A DNA stretch of 64,000 bases from Gnetum montanum (taxonomy: Eukaryota > Streptophyta > Gnetopsida > Gnetales > Gnetaceae), in NCBI GenBank assembly GCA_015680685.1, contig MNCI01002024.1, forward strand, positions 22,703 through 86,702, read 5' to 3'. Below, piece after piece: positions 11,761 through 22,463 of the stretch. Under the pieces are notes generated by a model that was not told the DNA's origin, ran no database searches, and saw only the letters and a program-made list of their open reading frames with translations. Position 1 is the stretch's first letter, and each line of letters starts with the position of its first letter. Both the position numbers and the translations under genes were made by a program.

Positions 11761-12567
11761 TGATGAACTATATTTTGTCTAGCTCCAATATCAATATTAG
11801 GGCCCAAGAAATGATGTCGGATGTGTGCTAGCCTATAAATATAGTGCTTGGGTGCACGATTTGGGCACAAATTAGTTAATAGTGTAGCTAAACTCTTGTA
11901 GTTTTATTCTATAATCTTATAGAACAAGCAGTGAGTGCCCACAGTGTGGATCTAAGTCAATTGTATGGTATCTTATTTGACTAGCAATGTACCTGAACAC
12001 ATTTCATGAACAATAATAAGATCAAGATTGATTCTTATTCATTGCAACACTTTGACTTAGATTAAGTTTACTTTCCATGCAGTTTATGTTTCATGTACTT
12101 AGTTAATGAATTGGCAAAATGAGTGTGACCAGTTTTTAGCATAAACATGTACTCGCTTAGTAATCCCAATAGCATTATTGCTTGGTTCGCCCAGTAACAT
12201 AGCACTTGGTAATCCCAATAGTGGATACATGGGTTCAAGACATGTACAGCAAGCTGGGAACAAACATTCATTACCTATAGGCTAGTTTAGACTTTACTTT
12301 CCATTATTAATTAGATTAAATAATTAATTTATCTATTATCATTAGGAGTATCATAAGGCCTCAACAACATCAATTATCATATGCCTCACTTTGGACTAAA
12401 CCATGCATGACAAAGCTACCACTAGTCCAAGTGGAAAGATAGTAAACTACAATCAAGACATAATGATCTAGATACAACAACTAGTCCCATCCATGAAATT
12501 CAACCGAATCATGTGTGAATGCTTGTGATTCGTAGGGTTGGACATAGGGGTACCTCACCGCTCATCA
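11761..12567 (+). repeat. LTR, family A, shared between two element remnants
   Basis: Starts TGATGAACTATATTTTGTC, ends CGCTCATCA, about 0.8 kb. It is preceded by the PPT-side end of one element (11493-11760) and followed by the PBS and gag of another (12570 onward), so it serves as both a 3' and a 5' LTR. The TATA box CCTATAAATATAG lies near 11832. A shorter U3 explains the reduced length. Confidence 0.8.
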
Positions 12568-12569
12568 TT

Positions 12570-12586
12570 TGCACCATTGCTGAGGA
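12570..12586 (+). other. primer-binding site of element P2
   Basis: TGCACCATTGCTGAGGA follows the LTR end by two bases. The third base of the expected TGG is C. Otherwise it matches the PBS of the other A copies. Confidence 0.5.
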
Positions 12587-12699
12587 TGATGCTAGTTATC
12601 TAGATTAGTTATGTTATACACGATCATTGTAAAGGTATTAATGATCTATCTTTTAGAAAATATTAATATTTTAAATCATACACATTATTAGGTAAAATC

Positions 12700-15380
12700 A
12701 TGTCTTCTTCACATAGGACCAAGACTACATCACATGATAAAAGCACTCATAGGAGTAATGATAGGGATCTATACTAAAGAAAATTGGAGTGAACAACCTC
12801 AAGCAGGGATTTCCTATGCTCATTTAGACCTTTACTACAATCAAAGACTATGTTCAACTAATGCAAAAAATCCTAGAGAAGATGAAGTAAGTTGTAGATC
12901 AAGGAGGGCCTCAAGGCCTAGGACCTCCTCTAAACCTAGACAAGATAAATCAAGGGGCCATGGGGAAAACTATAGAAGCCATGGCAATTCTCCTAGTTCC
13001 TCATCTTCCTCTCCCTCTTCAACATCTAGTTTAGATGAAGATGAACGTAGGCATAGAGATAGAGCTCCACTATGGGGTCAAGATAAAGATAGAAATTGAA
13101 CCCAAGGGAAAAATTAAAGACATCAAAATGAGCATAGACAAGATCATCATAATCAGATGAATAGAAATATAGATTATCATCATGACGTATCTAGTATAGA
13201 TGAACCCTTGTTGGCTACTAGGGACCTAACATAGATTAGGGAGGTAGTTCAAATTCCCCAAAGGCATCAAAGGGACAGCCACATTAAATGATTTGACATG
13301 AACAACATTTATAAATTTATTGAAGGCTATAATTCTGATCCACAACATCACTTACAAGCCTTCCATGATGCTTGCACCTTGCAAAATATTGAAAATAAGT
13401 AGCAAAAGCTTAAGCTCTTCCCTAGGACACTAATAGACAAAGCTAAAAGTTGGTGTAAATCATTGGAACCAAGTTCCATCCACTAGTGGTCCACAATGCT
13501 AAAACTTTTCAACAAAAAATACCAAACATATGTGAGAGTATCCAACCTAAGAAAACAAATCCAAAGGTTGAAAGTAAGACAATCATGAACCCTTGGATGT
13601 GGCCTTGGATAGATACTATTTGCTACTCCATAAATGTCCTGGCCATGATTTCTCTCAAAAAGAGTAACATTTCCACATCATAGATGGGCTTTGTAATGAA
13701 ATAAGGGAGACCCTTAGGATTTATGCCCAAGGTCAATTATACGAACTAAAATTCCATTAGATACAAAGGCTAATTAAGTGGATGGCAAAAGAAGAAGGAG
13801 AGTTATGTAAATGAGAAAATGTAGAGGAAAATAACTGAGATCTGACTCTTCAAAAGAAAAAGGTTCATATCTATGATGAGGAAAAAGAGGTAGCTCTCAA
13901 TGAGGTGACTTCACAACAAACCTTGCTAATACAAAAATCTATTAATGAGATTGAAGCAAAGCTAGATAAGATGTTGGAATGGATAAATGAGAAAGCTACA
14001 ACTTACATAGAAATCATAGAGGAGAGAGCAATGCAAAAAAATCAAGTGACCACAACAAAATAACGAAAAGGGACCAAGAAACATGTAAGAATAGTGCTCA
14101 ATAAAAAGGGGAAATGGCTATAGAGAAGAGGCTATAGACTCAACCACAAAAGAAGATGATGGATGTGACATCTGCAGATATGACAATCTGAAGGGCTATT
14201 GCCTAGTCATGTTACATCTACATGAGTATTGGGCTTTTACATTGAATTCCAAATTCATATAAAAGCAAATGCCTAGGAAATTACCTTACTCACAAGGTAA
14301 TTATAGATAGCCTACAACCAATCTACTATCCTGGTAGGACTTCTTATCAACCTCAAAACTACTATCAAACATAGTGGTAAAAAGAAAAATCATGGGGGAG
14401 GCCATCATCAAACTAGCACTACCCTTATTGTCAGTTGAACCCATACAAATATTATGTTCAAAAACCTATTTCCCCAACTAGTTCTACTTCCTCTACTTCA
14501 AATCGCTACTACCACTCTCCCGAATATTATCAACCCGTGACAACTTCTGAATGATCACCACCTCATGCCTCTCATCCTCCATCATATCCTCAATATTCTC
14601 ATACTTCCCTCCACCATATGTCACCGCCAACAACATAGGAAGGTTCGACACCACAACATCAATGAAAGAATGCCACTTGTGCTATGAACATACATGGAAA
14701 TGATAATGTGAGTAGATCTTAATTACAACCTTGGAAACATCCTTTCCTTAGGGTAGTTTCCTCACACAAGCACAAAACATGTAGACCTACTAGCACATTA
14801 AAACAAGCATAAGGCCAATCCAGTGCAATAGCCTTCCTTGCTGAAACAATGTCTCCTAATCATACAAAAAAGCCAACAACCATCACCACTCCAACACAAG
14901 ACATAAATGATGAACTTATCATTGTGGAGAGACAAAAAATCCATGCATCACTAATAGTAAAGGGTGTAGTTGTGGACCAAAAATTCAAAATAATAACACA
15001 AGCCACAAAAATGCTAAGGATAAGTGTATGAGCAAAAACTAGTCTACGTAGCAACCACTAAACCAGAAGACACCAAGTGGCTTGAAAATGAGAATATAAA
15101 ATTGTTTCAAAGATGCATGGAGGCAACTAATTTGCTTATTAGTTATAGACTTAAGAAAATGAACCAAACAAAGGACTTAGACTCATATATCTTACACTTT
15201 GATTATACAGTAGAAGAGGATGTTAAACACGAAGACCCAGGAATTAAAATAGAAAATCAAGAAGAAAAAGCAAACACATCTGGATCCCCCAAAATGGAAA
15301 TACCTTTAAGTCCAAATGAAGATACATCTCTGAATGATCCAAACAAGACTATCACCAATGTTAGATGTGCTACCACATAA
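12700..15380 (+). pseudogene. gag of element P2 (family A), decayed
   Basis: Second copy of the A gag, collinear with 5582-8300. It starts MSSSHRTKTTSH, with a one-base insertion near 12765 that shifts the frame. The best open stretch, 12734-13099, covers the EQPQAGISYAHLD to serine-rich region. The Gag core lies at about 13310-13720 and the coiled, charged middle at 13860-14060. The knuckle region near 14165-14205 reads CDICRYDNLKGYC (His lost). The C-terminal domain at 15024-15380 (TKPEDTKWLENENIKLFQR through NVRCATT) is the best preserved part. Multiple stops, no protease or pol downstream. Confidence 0.8.
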
Positions 15381-16838
15381 TTAATTAAATTAGTAATGGT
15401 GATAGATGGAAAGCCAATGGTGTATAACCAAGGGATTGTGTGGTCCATCTCCTAAATGTGCAACCATAAGATTAGTTGTGCAAGAGATGTTCCATACTGG
15501 TTCAAGAACTAATAAGTATTTTTCACCTTTTTTGTTTTATAATTTTTTATCATTTTCCTATTTCTTCAAAAATTCTTTGTTTCTTCATATATCTTCCATT
15601 TCTTAATATTTTTATTTTCTTTATATTTTTCTCTTTTCTTGAGTCGTTCTTGTTATGTTTTATGAATGTGTTTTATGTTTTTATTAATAATATTGCCATT
15701 CATGATGCAAAAGTCAATGCTATGTATTTGGTTTTTATGTTATGCTATCAAGATGATTGGGTAAGTAATTGTGTAAAGTAGTGAGACCACCTCATCCATC
15801 CCTCTAGTTCTTTGAATAAAAAGTCTTTTTCATTGAAATAATTTGGTTCTTCTTTCATGAAACTAAAATTAATGAATTATCATTGTACCTTAAAGAAAGA
15901 GGGAATGACCAAGTGGGAATGGCAAAGGGTATGACCTCAAGGGGACTTATTGGGTTCTCTTCTTGACTTCCTTCATGTGGTTTATGACTCCTCTTAAAAA
16001 ATATCATCACTCCTTCATCAATCAATAAAAAAGAAGCTCTGTCTTTGCATGGTGTGGTTTCCATTTCAAAAAAAATTTAAAATCCAAAAAATATTAAAAA
16101 TTAAAAAAATTAAAAAAAGGGAAGAAAAAGAATAATAATAATAATAATAATGGAAATTTAAAGCACATCCCTTTGACACAATAATGGGCTATAAGCATTG
16201 GTTATGGGGCTGGAAAGACATGTTACCCATGCCTGAAGACAACCCTTTAACTAAGGCCCTTCCTTCCTTCTTCTCTTTTGTTCTCTTTCTAGAGTGATGA
16301 TTGTTCTTTGAGATGGTTGTGGACTCATGGTGGTTGGCAAGATGGAACACATTAATGCAAGGTTACTGTTCATGGTATGGACTTAGTCTAAACTTGGACA
16401 GATAGGTATGCTAATCATTTTCATCACATTTTTCACAAGAACCTATTATGGACATGATTAAGTATCTTACTCTGCAATCTCTTCTCATCCCATTATTCAC
16501 CTCACTATTATATGCGATTATGAGCCTTTTGGTTTTGTCTAGTATAGTGCAACATCCTAGCCATGGTAGTTATGGATTGTTTGGAACAAAGGCATGGTCT
16601 ACATTAACTTCTCGAGTGCCCATGGACATCTATAAAAGTGGTTATGCAAGGGCATTATGGTAGGAGCTTTCTTTGGGGAGGACCCACTTGCATAACTTTT
16701 ATTGATCATGGCTTTGAACTAACCTTTACATCTTCCATACCATCAGTGATGGTTTCTTTGAATTTATGCATGATTTTGGGACTACTTCTCATCTATTTCA
16801 TTAATTTTTCCTACTTTTCTATTTCCATATCCATTAAC
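15381..16838 (+). other. pol-less 3' region of P2, truncated
   Basis: Collinear with the first two thirds of 8301-10525, then breaks at about 16838 within a C/A-rich stretch and continues with gag C-terminal sequence. The join looks like an unequal exchange between neighbouring A copies. It contains the GGGGAGGACCCAC block near 16676. Confidence 0.7.
15855..16064 (-). other. short antisense ORF, copy 2
   Basis: 69 codons from an ATG: METTPCKDRASFLLIDEGVM, then KRSHKPHEGSQEENP and IPFAIPTWSFPLSLRY. Same reading as 8748-8999, 18337-18528 and 41599-41868. Function unknown. Confidence 0.35.
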
Positions 16839-16913
16839 ATCCAATGCAATGGCAAAACCCATAGTCATGGGGGAGGCCATCATCAAACCAGCACTACCCT
16901 TACTGCCAATTGA
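16638..16913 (+). other. small sense ORF with hydrophobic segment, copy 1 (fused)
   Basis: The sense reading MQGHYGRSFLWGGPTCITF is followed by FIDHGFELTFTSS and a hydrophobic stretch of more than 20 residues rich in I, L, F and S. The last 23 residues are read-through into gag sequence after the 16838 breakpoint. The same reading occurs at 19103-19390, 42349-42570 and 45333-45656 (minus strand). It could be the tail of an env-like ORF such as Athila elements carry, or only a T-rich non-coding tract that happens to read hydrophobic. Confidence 0.3.
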
Positions 16914-17861
16914 ACCTGTATGGATATTATGTTTAACAACCTATTTCCCCAACTAGTTCTACTTCCTCTAACTCAAATCACTACTACCACTCTCCCAAAT
17001 ATCATCATCTTGCAACATCTTCCATGAGATCACCATCTCACACCTCTCATCCTTCGTCATATCCTTAATATTCTCATACTTCCCTTCATCATATGTCACC
17101 ACTAGCAACACAAGAAGGTTCAGCACCACAACATCAATGCGAAAATGTCACTTGTGCTGCAAACATACATAGAAATGATAATGCTAGTAGATCTCCACCA
17201 CAATCTCAAACACATCCTTTCTTTAGGATGGTTCCCATGCATAAGCATGACACTTGTGGACCTACTAATTGTTTAGACTAGCACATTGCCAATTAAGTGT
17301 AACATCCTTTCTTTCATGACCAATGTCTTCCAATCCTATGTAAGGGCCAACATCCGTTGTTACTCCAACACCTAATAGAAGTGATGAATCTATAACACTA
17401 TTGAGAGACAGAAGAACCCATGCATCACTACTAATAGTAATGGGTGTAGTTGTGGGCCAAAAATTTAAAATATTAACACATCCCACAACAAAGTTCAGGA
17501 GCAAGTATGTGAGCAAAAACTAATCTACATAGTAGCCACTAAACCAAAAGAGACCTAGTGGCTTGAAAATGAGAATATAAAACTATTTCAAAGATGCATG
17601 GAAGCAACTGATCAACTTATTAGTTCTAGAATTAAAAAAATAGACCAAACAAATGACTTAGACACATATATCTTACACTCTAATTATACACCGAAAAATA
17701 ATATTAAACATGGAGACCTGAAAATTAAAGTAGAAAATCAAGAACAAGAAGCAAACACATCTGGATCCCCCAAAACAAAAATACCTTTAAGTCCAAATGA
17801 AGATACATCTCTGAATGATCCAAATAAGACTATCACCAATGTTAGATGTGCTACCACATGA
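16839..17861 (+). pseudogene. gag C-terminal part, element P3 (family A)
   Basis: Begins in the QW-NP-SHGGGHHQ region of gag without LTR or N-terminal part, created by the 16838 junction. It runs through the HYYHSP and SLHHMSPLATQEG region and ends in the charged C-terminal domain at 17598-17861 (KKIDQTNDLDTYILHSNYTP through NVRCATT). Stops and frameshifts are present. Confidence 0.75.
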
Positions 17862-18336
17862 TTAATTAAATCAATAATGGTGATAGATGGGAAATCGATG
17901 GTGTATAGCCACGGGATTGTGTGATCCATCTCCCAAATGTGCAGCCATAAGATTACTTTTGGGGGAGATGCTCCATTCTGGTTCAAGAACTAATAAGTAT
18001 TTTTCATCCTTTTTGTTTTACAATTTTTTATCATTTTCCTATTTCTTCCAAAAATTTTTGATTCTTTATATGTTTTCCATTTCTTAATATTTTTCTCTTT
18101 TCTTTAGTCATTCTATTTATGTTTTATGAATGTATCTTATGTTTTTGTTAATAATATTACCAAGTCATGATGTAGAAGTCAATGCTATGTGTTGGGTTTT
18201 TGTGCTATGCTATCAAGATGATTCGATAAGTAATTGTGTAAAGTAGTGAGACCACCTCATCCATCCCTCTTATTCTATGAATAAAAGGTCATTTCATGGA
18301 AACAATTTGGTTCTTATTATATGAAACTAAAATTCA

Positions 18337-18528
18337 TCAATGATCAGTGTACCTTGAAGAAATAGGGAATGACCAAGAGGGAATGGCAAAGGGTGTGACC
18401 TCAAGGGGACTTATTGGGCTCTCTTCTTGACTTCCTTCATGTGGTTTATGACTCCTCTTGGAACATATCATCACTCCTTGATTGACCAATAAAAAGGAAG
18501 CTCTATCTTTGCATGGTGTGGTTCTCAT
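18337..18528 (-). other. short antisense ORF, copy 3
   Basis: 63 codons from an ATG: MRTTPCKDRASFLLVNQGVM, then SKRSHKPHEGSQEESP and PFAIPSWSFPISSRY. Same reading as the copies at 8748, 15855 and 41599. The surrounding sense strand is less open. Confidence 0.35.
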
Positions 18529-19102
18529 TTCAAAAAAAAAATTAAAATCTAAAAAAAATAAAAACCAAAAAGAAAGAAGAAAAAGAAAAATAATAATAAT
18601 GGGAATTCAAAGCACACCCGTTAGACACAATAATGGGATACAAGCACTAGTTATGGGGCTAGAAAGACATGTTACCTATGCCTAAAGGTGTTCTGATAAC
18701 TAAGGCCCTTCCTTCCTTCTTCTTTTTTCTTCTCTTTTTGGAGTGATGACTATTCTTTGAGGTGGTTGTGGGCTCATGGTGGTTAGCAGGAAGGAACACA
18801 TCAATGTGAGGTCACTGTTCATGATATGGACTTGGTTTGAACTTGGACATATAGGTATGCTAATCATTTTAATCACATTTTTTATAAGAGCCTATTGTGG
18901 ACATGGTCAAGTACCTTACATCCCAATCTCTACAATCCCTTCTCATCGCATTATTTACCTCACTGATGCATGTGATTATAAGCCTTTTGGTTTCTTGTAG
19001 TATAGTGCAACATCCTAACCACAGTAGTTGTGTGTTGTTTGAAATAAAAGCATGACCTACATTTAACTTGTCAGGTGCCCACAGACATCTACAGAACTAG
19101 TT

Positions 19103-19390
19103 ATGCAAGGGCATTATGGTAGGAGTCTACTTTGGGGAGGACCCACTTGCATAACTTTTATTGATCATGGCTTTGAACTAACCTTCACATCTTCTAGAAC
19201 ATCAATGACAGTTTCTCTAAATTTATACATGATTTTGGGACTACTTCTCATCCATTTCATTAATTTTCCCTACTTTTCTATTTCCATATCCATTAATATT
19301 TCTTGGCCACCTTCTAAATTAGACCCTTGGTTCAAATTGTTCAAAAACTTATGTGCTTCTGGAGGTATGCTTATTAGTCACAGGGGCTAG
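19103..19390 (+). other. small sense ORF with hydrophobic segment, copy 2
   Basis: 95 codons: MQGHYGRSLLWGGPTCITF, then a hydrophobic stretch around residues 40-68 and a polar tail with WPPSKLDPWFKLFKN. Collinear and mostly conserved with 42349-42570 and 45333-45656 (minus strand). No recognised family. Confidence 0.3.
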
Positions 19391-20008
19391 GGATGTCAAC
19401 TTTAAAATTTTTCTAACATCCTATTTTCAAACATCATGGTAACTAATAGTAATTGATCAAAATAGTGTGAACAACTTGATGATTTTAGTTACCTCATAGC
19501 CTTGGGCATAGTATGTTGTAATCACCTTATGCTTAAATGAAAACTAAGGGATCCAAAAAGGGTTAATTATTAAGGAAGATTTACCAAAACTAATGTTGAT
19601 CCTTTGGTGACTACAGCTAATGCTAAAAGAAATGCCTAAGGAAGAAGGTCTTTAGCCAAGAATAAAAACAAAGCCAAGAGGAGAACAACAAAGGCTATGC
19701 CCATGGACAAATCATAGCACATACAAGATAGTAGCTCAAACTTTGCATGTTTGCTAGATTCATGGGATGATGAGAAGAAATTTTAGTCTTCTGCATAACT
19801 AGAGAAGCATTGACATAACAATCAAGGCTGGAAGTCTGCCACTACTAGAAACAACAAGAAGAATCATCTTTAGAGGATTTTTGAAAACCTCTACAAATTT
19901 TATAATCTTCAATGTTTGTCTAGTATTTTTATCACTCTATCATTTTGTATGCATCCACCTAAATAAAATTTTGTAAAACAGCACTCAAAGTCAATTAATA
20001 GTTAACGC

Positions 20009-20371
20009 TTGGTAATCCTAGTAGTGGATATGTGGGTTCAAGACGTGTATGGCAAGCTAGGCACAAACACTCATCACTCATAGGCAAGTTTAGAATTTAC
20101 TTGTTATTGCTAACTAGTTTAATAATTTATTTCTTTATTATCATTAGGAGTAGCCTAAGGCCAAAATAACATCAAGAATCATATGCCTTACTTTGGACTA
20201 AACCATATGTGACAAAGCTACCACTAGTCTAAGTGGGAAGACAATGAACTGTAATCAAGGCATAACAATCTAAATGCCACAACTAGTCCCATCTATGAAA
20301 TTCAACCAGATCATGCATGAATGCTTATGATTTGTATGGTTGGGTGTAGGAGGTAACTCGATCACTCATCA
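20009..20371 (+). repeat. LTR, family A, last third only
   Basis: Begins inside the LTR at CTTGGTAATCCTAGTAGTGG and ends ATCACTCATCA. It is followed after TTA by another LTR start at 20375, the same join as at 44218/44222. Confidence 0.75.
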
Positions 20372-20374
20372 TTA

Positions 20375-20796
20375 TGATGAAGCGTCAAAGTGCAACGTGG
20401 TGTTCCCTATCAACAAGGGTGCATCAATGTAGCATTTGCTACATTTATGAGGCCCCATCGACATAGCTCCACAATAAATTCTATAAATACACCTGATCCC
20501 ACCATGTATTGGCATTCTTTATTCAATAGAGTAGCTAAACTCTTGCAATTTTATTCTATATTCTTAGAGAATAGCCAATGAGTGCCCATAGTATGGATCT
20601 AAATCAATTGTACAACATCTTATTCAAATGGGAATGTACCTAGATACATTACATGAATGGAAATAAGATCAAGATTAATTCTTATTCATTATAGCACTTT
20701 GAATTAAATTAAATTTACTTTCCATGCAATTTACATTTCATGTACTTAGTTAATATTTACGTTTCCATGCATGTTAATGAATTGGCAGAATGAGTG
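20375..20796 (+). repeat. LTR, TGATGAAGC variant, first half
   Basis: Starts TGATGAAGCGTCAAAGTGC. TATA-like TCTATAAATACACC lies near 20478. It ends inside the LTR at about 20796 and continues with the last 210 bp of an internal region. Confidence 0.7.
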
Positions 20797-21005
20797 AAGA
20801 CCTGTACAAATTTTGTAATCTTCAATGTCTATCCAATCTTTTGTCACTTTGTCATTTTTTATGTATCCACTAGAATAAAATTTTATAATGCAACACTCAG
20901 GTTTTTTTATGTCAGTTTGTTATGTCAAATGTCAGTCAATAATTCTATACCTTTCCAATTTTGTAAAGGAACTCGAGGATAAGTCTTCATTCAGTTTTGA
21001 CGGTA
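20797..21005 (+). other. PPT-side end of an A-type internal region
   Basis: 209 bp matching 10305-10525, ending TTCAGTTTTGACGGTA directly before the next LTR. Confidence 0.65.
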
Positions 21006-21326
21006 TGATGAAGCATCAAAGCCATGTCAATGTAGCATTTGCTACATTTATGAGGCTTTGTTGATGCAGCTCCACAATAAAGTCTATAAATATGTATGCT
21101 TCCACCATGTATTAGCATTATTTTATCAATAGAGTAGCCGAGCTCTTATAGTTTTATTATGTAGTCATAGAGAAAAGTCAATGAGTGCCTATAGTGTGGA
21201 TGTGAGTTAGTTTTCTGGCAACTTATTTAAGTGGCAATGCACCTCAACATATTCCATGAATGACAATAAGATTGAGATTGATTCTTATTCATTGTAGCAC
21301 TTTAACTTAGATTAAATTTACTTTTC
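21006..21326 (+). repeat. LTR, TGATGAAGC variant, first third
   Basis: Starts TGATGAAGCATCAAAGCC and has TCTATAAATATG near 21081. It stops at about 21326, where the sequence continues with LTR in the opposite orientation: an inversion breakpoint with a few bases of shared sequence. Confidence 0.7.
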
Positions 21327-21848
21327 AAGTGAACACGTGTTTACGCTTGAAACTGGTTGCGCTCATTCTGCCAATTCATTAATATACCTAGAAATGTAAA
21401 TATTAACTAAGTACATGAAAAGAAAATTGCAAGGAAAGTAAATCTAATCTATGTCAAAGTACTACAATGAATAAGAATCAATCTCAATCTTATTGTCATT
21501 TGTGGAATGTGTCCAGGTACATTGCCACTCAACTAAGACATTGTACAATTGACTTAGATCCACACTACAAGCACTCACTAACTATTCTCTAAGACTACGA
21601 AATAAAACTACAAAAGTTCTACTACTCTATTAACTAATTAACTTCCAAACCATGTGCTCAAGTGTTATATTTATAGGCATGCACACATCCCTCAATATCA
21701 GATATTTGATAACATAGCATGTGATCTAATATTGGAGCCAAGATATTAGAGCTAAGATATCTTAGTTGACCAAAAATTAACCTTTTTTCAAACATATGGC
21801 AAATGTGATGTAGCATCAGTGATATCCCAGCCAATTGATGATTCATCA
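21327..21848 (-). repeat. LTR, family A, minus strand, first half
   Basis: On the minus strand it begins at 21848 with TGATGAATCATCAATTGG, passes GATATC-type repeats and a TATA box (near 21671), and ends at the inversion breakpoint. It is paralogous to 50150-50734, and the sequence beyond 21848 is also shared with that place. Confidence 0.75.
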
Positions 21849-22115
21849 CCATTCATGAAATGTATCAAGGTACAATGCCACTAGAATAAGATTTTTTAGA
21901 ATTAACTCAAATCTTCGATGTAGGCACTCACTAATTATTTGCAAAGATTACAGGAGAAAACTACAAGAGTTATGCTACACTATTGACCAAAATGATGCCT
22001 CTATATGAAGGGTGTGTGCATATATATAGGCTTCAAATTACTTAGTGTCAACATATATGCATTAATGCATCCAAGGATGCATTGATGTAGCTACCCATTA
22101 TAGGGTGCGTCATCA
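21849..22115 (-). repeat. B-family LTR, first part, minus strand (duplicate copy)
   Basis: Near-identical to 50735-51043. On the minus strand it starts TGATGACGCACCC at 22115, with TATATATA near 22020. It is cut at 21848/21849 by the A LTR at the same base as the 50734/50735 junction, which shows the two junctions descend from one event. Confidence 0.75.
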
Positions 22116-22306
22116 TATGTTAACCAACAAAGTGACAATACTCTTGATTTGGAAATTCTAAATTATTGGGTTCAATTTTAATGAGCAATACTGACTTATA
22201 TAGTTTGAATTTGACTATATGTCTTGGGGGTAAATATTATTAAAAAAATGTTTTAGGTACCAATACCATCCCTTCGTTGTTGCCTCAATTTTTCAAAAAT
22301 GCTATT
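22116..22306. repeat. duplicated flank, left part
   Basis: Non-coding sequence collinear and nearly identical with 51044-51233, the sequence outside the B LTR on the RPSA side. The last five bases, CTATT (22302-22306), are the target duplication of the C element. The flank resumes at 41042. Confidence 0.8.
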
Positions 22307-22463
22307 TGATGAGTCATCATTTTTCAGGCCCTAACGTCAGATACCCGATGTCGGAGCCCCGATGTCGAGGCTAGGATGTGATGTCAAATATCTGATGTCA
22401 TCTACTCTATGTTGGCCTATAAATCCAACACTTGGGTGCATGATTAAGGAGGTAATAGATGAT
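22307..22463 (+). repeat. 5' LTR of C element, truncated
   Basis: Contains the C-type U3 repeats (CGATGTCGGAGCCC and variants) and CCTATAAATCCAACACTTGGGT, then fuses at about 22463 to gag at the sequence matching KENWSEQPQ. AAGATTGGAG-type microhomology is visible at the join. Confidence 0.75.

Larger units (their letters stand above)
17862..20008 (+). other. pol-less 3' region of P3
   Basis: A near-complete copy of the A 3' region. It carries the antisense ORF (18337-18528), the hydrophobic sense ORF (19103-19390), the GGGGAGGACCCAC block near 19133 and an AATAAAATTTTG block near 19970. It jumps at about 20008 straight into the last third of an LTR, so PPT and LTR start are deleted. Confidence 0.7.
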
